A DNA stretch of 32,933 nucleotides from Eubacteriaceae bacterium (GTDB taxonomy: Bacteria; Bacillota; Clostridia; Lachnospirales; Lachnospiraceae): contig CAJTCR010000057.1 of NCBI GenBank assembly GCA_910574915.1, positions 1 to 32,933 of the forward strand. Direction: 5' to 3'. Below are positions 7,058-16,481 of the stretch, one piece after another; position 1 is the stretch's first letter; each line of letters opens with the position of its first letter. Both the position numbers and the translations under genes were made by a program. The notes under the pieces are model-generated. The model ran no database searches and was not told the origin of the DNA. It worked only from the letters and a program-made list of their open reading frames with translations.

Positions 7058-7930
7058 ATGGGCGGCATCATAGACAAAATCACTGATTTCATAAAGGAGA
7101 TGCTGCAAGGGTGGGTGCTTAATAACCTTGATACCATGTTTTCCGATGTCAATGATAAGGTCGGCACGATTGCGGGGGAGGTCAGCAAGACGCCAAGCAC
7201 TTGGAACGCCGGAATATTCAGCATGATACGGACGCTTTCGGAAAACGTGGTAGTCCCCATAGCAGGCATGATAATCAGTTTTGTGCTGATCTATGAGCTG
7301 ATAACAATGGTAATCGACAAAAACAATATGCATGACTTTGATACAAGCCTGTTTTTCCGTTTTTTATTTAAGGCTTGTATCGCTGTCATGCTGCTTTCCA
7401 AGACTTTTGATATAGTCATGGCGGTGTTTGACGTGGGAAGCCATGTGGTGACACAGGCGGCATCTTCCATATCCGGCTCCACAAGCCTTGACGTACAGGC
7501 TACCCTTACCACCATGTTCAACAACCAGATTGATACAATGGGGATAGGGGAGCTTATCGGTCTTGGCATGGAAACTATGGTCATCAGCTTATGTATGAAA
7601 ATCATGTCCGTCCTCATCACCGTCATTCTATATGGGCGCATGATTGAAATATACCTTTATGTGTCAGTTGCGCCAATCCCGGCAGCGACAGTTACCAACC
7701 GGGAATGGGGTACAATCGGGACGAACTATTTAAAAGGGCTTGTCGCCCTTGCGTTTCAGGGGTTCTTCATCATGGTGTGCGTGGCGATCTATGCTGTGCT
7801 TGTGGCAAGCGTGGCAGTAGCGGGCAATTTACACAGCGCATTGTGGTCGGTTGCGGCATACACCGTAATCCTCTGTTTCAGCTTATTCAAGACAGGCTCA
7901 TTATCAAAATCAATTTTCAATGCCCACTAA
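7058..7930 (+). CDS. VirB6/TrbL-like conjugal transfer protein, CD1112 family
   Basis: The 290-residue protein has an N-terminal amphipathic part, then several hydrophobic segments (for example around VVVPIAGMIISFVLIY, MKIMSVLITVILY, and two near the C-terminus). That topology fits the polytopic inner-membrane component of a type IV secretion channel, and the sequence matches the CD1112-type proteins that follow Maff2. It should form part of the membrane platform with PrgI and VirB4. The ATG lies 6 bp after the Maff2 stop and has no clear ribosome site, so its translation probably depends on coupling to Maff2, which is broken here. Confidence 0.85.
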   Translation: MGGIIDKITDFIKEMLQGWVLNNLDTMFSDVNDKVGTIAGEVSKTPSTWNAGIFSMIRTLSENVVVPIAGMIISFVLIYELITMVIDKNNMHDFDTSLFFRFLFKACIAVMLLSKTFDIVMAVFDVGSHVVTQAASSISGSTSLDVQATLTTMFNNQIDTMGIGELIGLGMETMVISLCMKIMSVLITVILYGRMIEIYLYVSVAPIPAATVTNREWGTIGTNYLKGLVALAFQGFFIMVCVAIYAVLVASVAVAGNLHSALWSVAAYTVILCFSLFKTGSLSKSIFNAH

Positions 7931-7990
7931 ACACAGCGTATTTATGGAAGCTGGCGGTTTGGCGGGCATTTCCCACGAAAGGAGCAGACT

Positions 7991-8398
7991 ATGGCAATAT
8001 CCGTACCAGTGCCAAAAGACCTGAGTGGAATCAAGACAAAAGTGGCGTTGAACCTCACCAAAAGGCAGATTATCTGCTTTTCTGGCGCAGCACTTGTGGG
8101 AGTGCCTTTATATTTCCTTACCAAAGGGGTATTGGGGACACAGGGGGCGGCGCTTATCATGGTGGGCGCAATGCTGCCATTCTTCTTTTTGGCAATGTAT
8201 GAAAAAGACGGTTTCCCGGCAGAGAAGATTTTATACTTCATGCTCCGGCAGAAGGTACTCACGCCGGGAATCAGACCGTATAAATCGGAAAACCTCTACA
8301 AGCAGTTGGAGGAACGGGAAAAAATCAGGAGGGAGGTATGTTTCCTTGAAGAAAAAGCAAAAGGCGGGGGCGGCAAAGCCAAAACCGCAGGAAAATAA
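7991..8398 (+). CDS. PrgI family conjugal transfer membrane protein
   Basis: The 135-residue product begins MAISVPVPKDLSGIKTKV, has two closely spaced hydrophobic segments (about residues 29-45 and 49-66) and a cytoplasmic charged tail. This is the PrgI layout, the Gram-positive counterpart of VirB3, which partners the VirB4 ATPase at the membrane. GAAAGGAG stands before the ATG. Its 3' end overlaps the VirB4 gene by about 50 bp if the TTG start is correct. Confidence 0.87.
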   Translation: MAISVPVPKDLSGIKTKVALNLTKRQIICFSGAALVGVPLYFLTKGVLGTQGAALIMVGAMLPFFFLAMYEKDGFPAEKILYFMLRQKVLTPGIRPYKSENLYKQLEEREKIRREVCFLEEKAKGGGGKAKTAGK

Positions 8399-10844
8399 GC
8401 GGATGCCGGAAAAGGCGGGACTGACCTTATCGGAAAAGAAACGCCTTGCGGAGCTGAAACGTGCGCTTGCCGGGAACAGCAAAGAGCAGGCGAAGCCGGA
8501 CACCGCACAGAAAACCATTACATTCAAAAAAATGTACCGGGACGGCATCTGTCAGGTGGCGGACAGTTATTACACGAAAATGGTGGAGTTTTACGACATC
8601 AACTATGACTTGCTGGAGGTGGAGGATCAGGCGGATATTCTGGAGGAATACAGCAAGCTGATTAACTATTTCGATCCGTCCATAAAGTTCCAGTTGTTCT
8701 TATTTAACAGGCAGGTCAGCGAGCAGGCTCTTGCGGAGCAGTTCGATATTTCCTTACAGGGTGATGCGTTTGACGATATTCGTGACGAGTACACGCAGAT
8801 GTTAAAGCACCAGTCGGCAAAGGGCAACAATGGAATCATCAAGTCAAAGTACCTGATTTTCGGCGTGGAAAGCACCGGGTACAGGGAAGCAAAGAGCAAG
8901 TTAAGCAATATTGAGAAGGACGTGGTACACAATTTAAACAATATCGGCACAAACGCCAGAGGTCTTGACGGGAAGGAAAGGTTGCGTATCCTGCATGAGT
9001 ATTTCAATCAGGGTACAATGGAGCCTTTCCGGTTTTCGTTTAAGGAGCTGTCGGAATCCGGGAAGTCGGTCAAAGATTACATTGCGCCGCCGGGGTTTGA
9101 CTTCCGCTATCCAAGCCGCTTTAAGTCCGGTAGCATTTACGGGAGCGTGTCTTACCTTGACATGATTGCGCCGAAGTTTACGGACGAGATGGTTAAGAAG
9201 CTGCTGGATATTGATGACAACCTCACCCTTACTATGCATATGCAGACCATTGATCCGGTGGAAGCAATCAAGATGATAAAACGTGCGCTCACCGACATTC
9301 AGAAAATGAAAATTGAGGAGCAGAAAAAGGCAGTAAGAAGCGGTTACGATATGGATATTCTGCCTACGGACATCGTGACCTATGAGAAGGACACGTTGGA
9401 ACTGCTTGACGATTTGAATACAAGCAACCAGAAACTTATCAAGATGACCTTCCTCATTACCTGTTACGGGAGGACGAAGCGGGAACTGGAGAATCTGACG
9501 CAGAGGGTGTCCGGCATTATCCAGCAGGCAAACTGCAACCTCAGATGTTTGCAGTATTTACAGGAACAGGGGTTAATGGCGAGTGCGCCGATTGGGTGTA
9601 ACGATGTGGGGATTGAAAGAAACCTCACCACAAAAAGCGCCGCTGTCCTTGTGCCTTTCTGCACACAGGAGCTTTTCATGCCTGCGCCCGCCATTTATTA
9701 CGGTCTGAACGCACTTTCCAACAACATGATTATGGCAGACCGGAAAAGGCTTCGTACACCAAACGGGGTGATTTTGGGAACACCGGGAAGCGGCAAGTCT
9801 TTTTCCGCAAAGAGGGAGATTTTATCCTGTTTCCTTATCACAAAGGACGATATAATCATCTGCGATCCAGAGGGCGAGTATTTTCCGTTAGTTCAGGCAC
9901 TTCATGGGCAGGTGGTAAGGCTTGCCACCAATTCAAAGGATTATTTAAACCCGATGGACATTCAGCTCTCCCATAAGGGGAACAAGGAAGCGTTGAAATT
10001 AAAGAGCGATTTCCTGATTACCCTGTGCGATTTGATTGCCGGGGGAAAGGACGGTCTGGAGAATGACGAGAAGGGCATCATTGACACCTGCATCAAGCAT
10101 ATCTATGACGGGTATTTCAAGCACCCGAAGCCGGAGAATATGCCCATACTGGAAGATTTGTATAATGCGCTGTTAAAGTATGAGCCGAGGGACGTTGCGC
10201 CGGAGATGCAGAGGGAAGCGAAGCAGAAGGCGGTACGGATTGCCAACAGCCTTGTATTGTATGTGCATGGCTCGCAGAATTATTTTAACCACCGTACCAA
10301 CGTGGACGCACACAACCGGATTATGTGCTTTGACATTCGGGATTTGGGAAACCAGTTAAAAGAGATTGGGATGCTGATTGTGCAGGATGCGGTCTGGAAC
10401 AGGGTGTCGCAGAACCGGGAACGGAAAGTTGCCACAAGGTACTACTGTGACGAGTTCCATTTGCTTTTAAAAGAGAAGCAGACAGCCATTTATTCAGTGG
10501 AAATCTGGAAAAGGTTCAGGAAGTGGGGAGGAATCCCGACAGGCTTGACGCAGAATGTGGGCGATTTTCTGAAATCGGAGGAAATTGAGGGCATATTGGG
10601 GAACAGCGATTTTGTGTACCTGTTAAACCAGAACGCCAAAGACCAGCATATTTTGGCGGATAAGTTGGGATTGTCGGAGAAACAGCTCATGCACGTCACC
10701 AATTCCGAGCCGGGAAGCGGTCTGATACTGTTTGACAACGTGGTTATCCCATTCGTGGATAAGTACCCGGCAGATACAAAGACCTTTGCGATTATGAACA
10801 CGAAACCGGAAGAATCCGTAACAAAGGGGGATGAGGACAGTTAA
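8346..10844 (+). CDS. VirB4-like conjugal transfer ATPase, CD1110 family
   Basis: The 832-residue protein has a basic N-terminus, a VirB4 N-terminal domain and a C-terminal P-loop ATPase with Walker A GTPGSGKSF at about residue 480 and a Walker B-like region around YYCDEFHLLL. It powers substrate transfer and pilus or channel assembly. The frame is open further upstream, but that part is the PrgI sequence read in another frame. TTG at 8346 is chosen because GGGAGG (8331-8336) stands 9 nt before it and the encoded Lys-rich start is usual for the family; ATG 8403 is the alternative. The stop overlaps the next start by one base. Confidence 0.88.
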   Translation: MKKKQKAGAAKPKPQENKRMPEKAGLTLSEKKRLAELKRALAGNSKEQAKPDTAQKTITFKKMYRDGICQVADSYYTKMVEFYDINYDLLEVEDQADILEEYSKLINYFDPSIKFQLFLFNRQVSEQALAEQFDISLQGDAFDDIRDEYTQMLKHQSAKGNNGIIKSKYLIFGVESTGYREAKSKLSNIEKDVVHNLNNIGTNARGLDGKERLRILHEYFNQGTMEPFRFSFKELSESGKSVKDYIAPPGFDFRYPSRFKSGSIYGSVSYLDMIAPKFTDEMVKKLLDIDDNLTLTMHMQTIDPVEAIKMIKRALTDIQKMKIEEQKKAVRSGYDMDILPTDIVTYEKDTLELLDDLNTSNQKLIKMTFLITCYGRTKRELENLTQRVSGIIQQANCNLRCLQYLQEQGLMASAPIGCNDVGIERNLTTKSAAVLVPFCTQELFMPAPAIYYGLNALSNNMIMADRKRLRTPNGVILGTPGSGKSFSAKREILSCFLITKDDIIICDPEGEYFPLVQALHGQVVRLATNSKDYLNPMDIQLSHKGNKEALKLKSDFLITLCDLIAGGKDGLENDEKGIIDTCIKHIYDGYFKHPKPENMPILEDLYNALLKYEPRDVAPEMQREAKQKAVRIANSLVLYVHGSQNYFNHRTNVDAHNRIMCFDIRDLGNQLKEIGMLIVQDAVWNRVSQNRERKVATRYYCDEFHLLLKEKQTAIYSVEIWKRFRKWGGIPTGLTQNVGDFLKSEEIEGILGNSDFVYLLNQNAKDQHILADKLGLSEKQLMHVTNSEPGSGLILFDNVVIPFVDKYPADTKTFAIMNTKPEESVTKGDEDS

Positions 10845-13615
10845 TGGCAGAAAAGAAAAGGAAGAAAAAACAGGATACCGCTTACCGTAAAGAATCAAAT
10901 GCAAAGTTCCATAAGGGAGCTGACAATGCTTTTACGGGCGGCGGCAATGCTGCCTATCAGCCGAGGGATTCCGGCATAGGGAAGTCGGGGCATAGTTCGG
11001 GCGGCAAAAGGCAGACGGAAAAGAGTATGCAGGCACAGCAGGAAACTTTTGGACAAAAAGTCCAGAAGTCCAAAGAGAGTCAGCCGGAAAAAAACAGCAC
11101 GTTTACAGAGAATAGGAGCATGGATTCTTGGGGCAGCGATGCCGGACAGCGTAAACAGAACCATGCTTCAAAGGTTCAGGCAAGAAAGCAGATGTACTGG
11201 AACACTTCTGGACAAAAAGTCCAAAAGTCCGAAGCGAAGCCGGGGCAGGAAGAAAAATCGGATTTTGTAAAGGAAAGCAGCGGATTTACCGGGCAGGAAA
11301 GTTTTAACCAGACGGAGGATCAAGAGAAGAAACAGCCGGATGCGGAAGATTACCACCGGAGGGACACTTACAGGCAGTCGCAGAAAAAAGGGAAATACCA
11401 TAAAAAGCGGGTGCAGAGGGAACACCGGAACAAAGGCGGCACGAAGGAAAAAGCGGAAAATAAAACCTTTACGGAAGAATCTTTTACGGAGAATATCGGA
11501 AAACTGTTTCAGGGGGAAGGAGGTTCTGAATTTACAGGCAGTAAAAAGCTGCAAAAGAAACAGCGGCAGGCGCAGAAAGCCGCAAAGAAGGTACAGAAAG
11601 CAAGGGCGAAGCTGCCAAAGACAAGGGAATACACCTTGCAGAGAGTGTTTGACGAGAAAACCGGGAAGGGAAAATATGTGGTTGTCCCTCTGGATAGGGA
11701 GAAACCTTTCAAGCAGGAGGGCATACCCAAAACCACCATGCGCCAGATGCAGAATGAGGGCAGGAATTTTGTGCATGGGAAAATCGCTGAAACGGAGAAA
11801 GAAAATTCAGCGGTGGAGGGCGCACATAAATCGGAGCAGAAAGTGGAAACGGTTTATTCTTTCGTCAAAAGGCAGATAAAGGGAAAAGAGCAGAAACAGC
11901 GGGCGAAAGTGGCAAAGCTGGAAAAAAAGCAGTTTAAAAAGGAAGTCAATTTCCAGTACCAGAAGTTTCTGGAAGAAAACCCGCAGATGCAGAAAAAAGC
12001 CTTGCAGAAGCGGTTACAGAAACAGCGCATTAAACGGGAATACATCAAGGCGAGGAAGAAAGCGGCGGCAGGAAAAACAGCGGAGCAGGCGTTTGAAAAG
12101 ACGAAAAACGGTGCGATCACTGTGGCGAGGAAGTTACAGGAGTTCGCAAGGAGAAATGCGGGCTTGCTTGTGACGGTGGGCATCATGGCTCTGCTCCTTA
12201 TGATGATTATGGTTTCCGTATCGTCCTGCGGGGCGATGTTTGCGGATACGCAGTCCACAATCTTAGCGGCGAGCTATTTAAGCAAGCCGAAAGAGATTGA
12301 TGCCGCCGATTTACAGCTTACCCGTCTGGAGCTTGATTTGCAGAATGAGATTGACCAGGTGGAAACAGACTATCCGGGGTATGATGAATATTCCTACAAT
12401 CTTGGGGCAATCGGGCATAACCCGTTTACCCTTATCAGCTATCTGTCCGCAGTCCATACGGAATTTACCGCAAGCGGGGTGGAAAGTGAAATACAGGCTC
12501 TTTTTGATGAGATGTATACGCTGACGCTTACGCCGGATACGGAAACGAGGACAAGGACGGTTACAAAGACAGGCACAAGGACGGTCACTGATCCGGTCAC
12601 AGGGGAAGAAACAGAGGAAGAATATGAGTATGAGGAGGAAGAAGAATACGAGGTCAGTATCCTCAGAGTGACGCTTACGGTCATATCATTAGAGAGCCTT
12701 GTTTCTGGGAAAATGGATACCGAACAGGCGGAGATTTTTGCCATGTACCGGGAAACAAACGGTCTGCTTCAGGAGTTCGCTTCGCCGCTTGACCTTTACT
12801 GGTATTATTATGTGTCGAGCTATTACGGATACCGGAAGAACCCGGTCACAGGGAACGAGGAATTTCACCGGGGCGTGGATATAGCAGTTCCCACAGGCAC
12901 AACCGTATATGCTGCCCATGACGGTATGGTGACAGCGGCGGCATATGACAGCCACTATGGGAATTATGTGGTGATTGAGATTGACGGTTACACAACCAAG
13001 TATGCCCATATGGATACGCTCAGTGTGAGTGCGGGGCAGACAGTGGAAAAAGGAACGGTTATCGGCACTACGGGCAATACCGGGAGCAGCACAGGAAGCC
13101 ATTTGCATATCGAGTGTTTGTATGACGGGGAGTATTATAACCCGTTATTTTATTTCGATGTGGGCGAAGGCACGCTTTACGGGGAAATGCCGGGAGGTCT
13201 ACCGGGGAACGCCATACCGCCGGATGCCTACGATGACGCATCGGTGCAGGCTCTTATGGAGGAAGCCGCTAAATATTTGGGATTCCCGTATGTGTGGGGC
13301 GGCTCAAGCCCTTCCACAAGTTTTGACTGTTCTGGCTTCGTGTGTTGGGTATTTACCAACAGCGGGGTGCATAACCTTCCACGAACTACCGCACAGGGGA
13401 TTTATGACCAGTGTACGCCTGTTTCCGCATCGGACGTAAAGGCGGGGGACATTATCTTTTTTACCGGGACTTACAATTCTGCCGGGGCGGTGAGCCATGT
13501 GGGGATTTACTGCGGCAACGGGACAATGATCCACTGCGGAGATCCGATCAGTTACGCAAGCATCAACTCGTCCTACTGGCAGAGCCACTTCTACGCATTT
13601 GGTCGCCTTCAATAA
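10844..13615 (+). CDS. Dual peptidoglycan hydrolase of the transfer machine (M23 + NlpC/P60), CD1108 family
   Basis: The 923-residue protein has a very long Lys/Gln/Glu-rich cytoplasmic part (residues 1 to about 435), one membrane segment (about 442-462), then an external part. That part includes an Arg/Thr/Glu-rich stretch with TRTRTVTKTGTRTVTD, an M23 metallopeptidase-like domain (HRGVD near 674, HLHIE near 752) and an NlpC/P60 domain (DCSGF Cys near 828, SHVGIY His near 884). It should cut the donor cell wall locally so the channel can pass, as the VirB1-type proteins of Gram-positive systems do. Two copies of a GQKVQKS motif occur in the cytoplasmic part. It directly follows VirB4. Confidence 0.9.
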   Translation: MAEKKRKKKQDTAYRKESNAKFHKGADNAFTGGGNAAYQPRDSGIGKSGHSSGGKRQTEKSMQAQQETFGQKVQKSKESQPEKNSTFTENRSMDSWGSDAGQRKQNHASKVQARKQMYWNTSGQKVQKSEAKPGQEEKSDFVKESSGFTGQESFNQTEDQEKKQPDAEDYHRRDTYRQSQKKGKYHKKRVQREHRNKGGTKEKAENKTFTEESFTENIGKLFQGEGGSEFTGSKKLQKKQRQAQKAAKKVQKARAKLPKTREYTLQRVFDEKTGKGKYVVVPLDREKPFKQEGIPKTTMRQMQNEGRNFVHGKIAETEKENSAVEGAHKSEQKVETVYSFVKRQIKGKEQKQRAKVAKLEKKQFKKEVNFQYQKFLEENPQMQKKALQKRLQKQRIKREYIKARKKAAAGKTAEQAFEKTKNGAITVARKLQEFARRNAGLLVTVGIMALLLMMIMVSVSSCGAMFADTQSTILAASYLSKPKEIDAADLQLTRLELDLQNEIDQVETDYPGYDEYSYNLGAIGHNPFTLISYLSAVHTEFTASGVESEIQALFDEMYTLTLTPDTETRTRTVTKTGTRTVTDPVTGEETEEEYEYEEEEEYEVSILRVTLTVISLESLVSGKMDTEQAEIFAMYRETNGLLQEFASPLDLYWYYYVSSYYGYRKNPVTGNEEFHRGVDIAVPTGTTVYAAHDGMVTAAAYDSHYGNYVVIEIDGYTTKYAHMDTLSVSAGQTVEKGTVIGTTGNTGSSTGSHLHIECLYDGEYYNPLFYFDVGEGTLYGEMPGGLPGNAIPPDAYDDASVQALMEEAAKYLGFPYVWGGSSPSTSFDCSGFVCWVFTNSGVHNLPRTTAQGIYDQCTPVSASDVKAGDIIFFTGTYNSAGAVSHVGIYCGNGTMIHCGDPISYASINSSYWQSHFYAFGRLQ

Positions 13616-13667
13616 CAACACAAACTTATGATAGAGCAATTTCATAAATAGAAGGGAGCGTGATATT

Positions 13668-14591
13668 ATCAAAATCGGATTGATTGATGTAGACAGCCAC
13701 AACTTCCCCAATTTGTGCCTTATGAAGCTGTCTGCTTACCATAAGGCAAGGGGTGATACATTGGAATGGTATGACGGGCGAAAACATTATGACCTTGTAT
13801 ATATGAGCCGGGTGTTTACGGACAGCTATTCTAAAGATTACTCCGGTACAATTCATGCTGACTGCATTATAAGGGGCGGCACAGGGTATGGGCTTAATAA
13901 TTGTCTGCCGGAGGAAGTGGAACATACATATCCGGACTACGCATTATACCCGAAATTTGAAGGAACTGCATATGGTTTTCTGTCAAGAGGGTGTCCTCGT
14001 GGATGCGGTTTCTGCATTGTAGGGGAAAAAGAGGGGCGCAGGACGGTTGCGGTCGCTGACCTTGCCGAGTTCTGGCGTGGGGAAAAAGAAATAAAGCTGC
14101 TTGATGCGAATTTGTTAGCCTGCCCGGATTGGGAACGGTTATTACAGCAGCTCGCACAAAGCGGCGCAATGGTGGATTTTACGCAGGGACTTGATGTGCG
14201 TCTGATTACTCCTGAGAAAGTGGAGATGCTGAACAAAGTGAAAACAAAAATGCTGCACTTTGCTTGGGATAATCCGGAAGATGACCTGACAGGGTATTTC
14301 AAAAGGTTTTCAGAACTTACAACTGTGAAAGATTATCGGAAAAGGCGGGTGTATGTGTTGACAAACTATAACAGTAGCCATGAACAGGACTTGTACAGGA
14401 TATACACTCTGCGGGATATGGGATTTGATCCCTATGTAATGGTATACGAAAAGCCAACTGCGCCACCCGTTACAAGGAAACTGCAAAGATGGGTAAATAA
14501 CAAATGGCTTTTCAGGGCAGTGTTAGATTTTAATGATTTTGATCCAACCGGGTGGGAAAAACGGAAAAAACAGAAAGCGAGGAATTTATGA
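13668..14591 (+). CDS. Radical SAM protein (start codon uncertain, apparently non-ATG)
   Basis: The protein of about 307 residues carries the cluster motif SRGCPRGCGFC (C-x3-C-x2-C) near residues 107-117, so it should bind a 4Fe-4S cluster and S-adenosylmethionine. Its N-terminus (IGLIDVDSHNFPN) resembles the nucleotide-binding-like start of B12-type radical SAM proteins. The substrate is unknown. The expected start MKIGLIDVD falls on an ATC codon (13668), with ATT at 13665 next to it; GAAGGGAG (13651-13658) is correctly placed for these. TTG 13680 is the first ordinary start but is 21 nt from that site and would cut the conserved N-terminus. The stop overlaps the DUF4315 start (ATGA). It is an extra gene compared with the usual operon order. 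Confidence 0.8.
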   Translation: MKIGLIDVDSHNFPNLCLMKLSAYHKARGDTLEWYDGRKHYDLVYMSRVFTDSYSKDYSGTIHADCIIRGGTGYGLNNCLPEEVEHTYPDYALYPKFEGTAYGFLSRGCPRGCGFCIVGEKEGRRTVAVADLAEFWRGEKEIKLLDANLLACPDWERLLQQLAQSGAMVDFTQGLDVRLITPEKVEMLNKVKTKMLHFAWDNPEDDLTGYFKRFSELTTVKDYRKRRVYVLTNYNSSHEQDLYRIYTLRDMGFDPYVMVYEKPTAPPVTRKLQRWVNNKWLFRAVLDFNDFDPTGWEKRKKQKARNL

Positions 14592-14848
14592 CAAAGGAGC
14601 GCATTGAAAAGGCACTTTCCAAAGTGGATGCGCAGCTTGAATCCTTACAGGCAAAAAAGAAGGATTTGGAAGAACAGAAGCGCATGGCGGAAAGAGCCGA
14701 AAAAATGGATATTATCGAAAAGCATAAAATCTCGTCCGAGAAGCTGCAATTACTCATCAAATTCAGCGAGGACGAGATTTTGAAGTTATTGGAAGAAAAA
14801 GAAAACGCAAAGGAGATGGCAGGAAATGAAGAAAAAGTTATCAGTTAG
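14588..14848 (+). CDS. DUF4315 family protein
   Basis: The 86-residue product is almost wholly helical coiled coil (KALSKVDAQLESLQAKKKDLEEQ) and matches the small DUF4315 proteins placed between the CD1108-type hydrolase and the CD1107-type protein in these operons. Function unknown; a role in the transfer channel is inferred from position. The ATG overlaps the radical SAM stop by 4 bp, and its own end overlaps the next gene by 23 bp. Confidence 0.82.
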   Translation: MTKERIEKALSKVDAQLESLQAKKKDLEEQKRMAERAEKMDIIEKHKISSEKLQLLIKFSEDEILKLLEEKENAKEMAGNEEKVIS

Positions 14849-16481
14849 GGCGGCGGTGTCGCTGCTCTTGTCAGCATTATTGTTTTGTATGCCCGTAGGG
14901 GCATTTATGGCGAACAGCGGGAATACGGTAGATGCCTATGCGGAGGAAAGTGGCGGAACGTCAGAGGAAGGCAGTACCGAAACGGAAACAGAGGAAAGCA
15001 CTGATACAGGGGAAAATTCAGAGAATGGAAAAGAAGAAACCGGAGAAACAGAATCCGAATCCGGTGAGAATGAAGGAGAAACGGAAAGCGGTACGGTATC
15101 CGGGAATGAAGTCCCGGAGCCGGAATGTACCTGTAAGGAAAAATGCACACAGTATTCCGCTGATAAAGATTGTGAGGTCTGCAAAGGGGATTACACTTTA
15201 TGCAAATATGTGAACCCAAATGTAAAAATCACAATCTCCACTCCCTCCGGCTGGCACAATGACACCACGAAGGTACATATCTCCGTTGAGGACGTGGCAC
15301 ATTCTGGCAACTTCTCCATAAAGACGGTGCAGGCGAAAGTGGCGCAGAATGGGAGCTGGACGGACATCACAGAGGATATGTATGTGGAGATTTCGGAAAA
15401 TACCACCGTCTATGTCCTTGTGACAGACCAGAGGGGCAAGACCTATGAGAAAAACCGCTATATCAAGTGCTTTGACTTTACGAAGCCTACCTTAAACGCT
15501 GCGGTCAGTGACGGTCTGCTCTCCGTACAGGCGCATGATACGGATTCCGGCATCAAGGCGGTGTATGTAAATGGGTATGAGTTTAAGGAGCTTACCAATG
15601 GCGTGTTGAATATCCGCCTGCAGCAGTTTGACGCAGGCTACCAGTATTTCACCATTTCCGCAATGGACAATGCCGGGAATATGTCAGAGGTTTATAAAAC
15701 CGCCAATCCTTATTATACCGATCCGGAAAAAGAGGACGGGAATGAGAAGAACCCGGCAGAGCAGCTTCCGGTGAACGCACAGGCAACCAAGCCTTCCTCC
15801 GCTACCGCACAGGTGACGGAACATACCAAGACGGACAGTGACGGGAACACCGTTTCCGAAAACAGCCTTGCAGAGCAGAAAAAGCAGGCTATGGCGGAAG
15901 CGGCGGCATCGGAGAAGAAAGAGGAATCCGGGGAGAAGGAGAAAAGCGAAACGGGGAAGGAATTTTATACAATCCAGACCGCATCGGAAAAAGTGTTCTA
16001 CCTTATCATTGACCGGGACGGGGAGGAAGAAGTGGTTTATTTCCTGACGGAAGTTACGGAAAATGACCTGCTGAACGTGACAGCGGACAACAGCGATACC
16101 TTACCGCAAAATTCCGCCGCACTGGAATCCGCAATCCCTGTGACGGAGGGCGCACTTCCCAACAATAACGGGGAACAGGAAACGGAAGAAGAACCTGCGG
16201 ATGAAGCGGCAGAGGACGGGGAGGGAGAAAATACCGAAGAACCCGAACCGGAGCCGGAGAAAACAGGGGAAAACCCGGCGGCAACCTATATCATTCTTGG
16301 GATTGTGGCAGTTGCAGCGATTGGCGGCGGCTATTATTTCAAGGTAGCCAAGAAAAAGAAAGAGGAATTTCTTGACGAGGACGATGATGAGGAGGACGAG
16401 GAAGAAGAATACGATGATGACGAGGAAAACGAGGACAGTGAGGATGATTTTTTTGAAGATAAGGAAGGGGAGAACGAATAA
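14826..16481 (+). CDS. DUF4366 surface protein, CD1107 family
   Basis: The 551-residue protein has a clear signal peptide (about residues 1-28), a low-complexity Glu/Thr/Ser stretch, a Cys-rich knot (CTCKEKC, CEVCKGDYTLC), Ig-like segments (DTDSGIKAVYVNGYEF, ISAMDNAGN), a second acidic linker, one C-terminal membrane helix (about 484-503) and a very acidic cytoplasmic tail of Asp and Glu. It is probably anchored in the membrane with its body in the wall space, where it may help mating contact or channel assembly. No enzyme motif is seen. It overlaps the DUF4315 gene and is followed at once by topB. Confidence 0.85.
   Translation: MKKKLSVRAAVSLLLSALLFCMPVGAFMANSGNTVDAYAEESGGTSEEGSTETETEESTDTGENSENGKEETGETESESGENEGETESGTVSGNEVPEPECTCKEKCTQYSADKDCEVCKGDYTLCKYVNPNVKITISTPSGWHNDTTKVHISVEDVAHSGNFSIKTVQAKVAQNGSWTDITEDMYVEISENTTVYVLVTDQRGKTYEKNRYIKCFDFTKPTLNAAVSDGLLSVQAHDTDSGIKAVYVNGYEFKELTNGVLNIRLQQFDAGYQYFTISAMDNAGNMSEVYKTANPYYTDPEKEDGNEKNPAEQLPVNAQATKPSSATAQVTEHTKTDSDGNTVSENSLAEQKKQAMAEAAASEKKEESGEKEKSETGKEFYTIQTASEKVFYLIIDRDGEEEVVYFLTEVTENDLLNVTADNSDTLPQNSAALESAIPVTEGALPNNNGEQETEEEPADEAAEDGEGENTEEPEPEPEKTGENPAATYIILGIVAVAAIGGGYYFKVAKKKKEEFLDEDDDEEDEEEEYDDDEENEDSEDDFFEDKEGENE

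Noticed and set aside
8094..8345. Upstream extension of the VirB4 frame
   Set aside because: This stretch is PrgI coding sequence read in another frame; the peptide is not VirB4-like.
12520..12660. Repetitive Arg/Thr/Glu-coding stretch in the hydrolase gene as a tandem DNA repeat
   Set aside because: Units differ in sequence and length; it is low-complexity coding sequence of a linker.
16340..16480. GAT/GAG-rich tract at the end of the DUF4366 gene as a microsatellite or regulatory repeat
   Set aside because: It encodes the acidic tail usual for this protein type; no regular unit.
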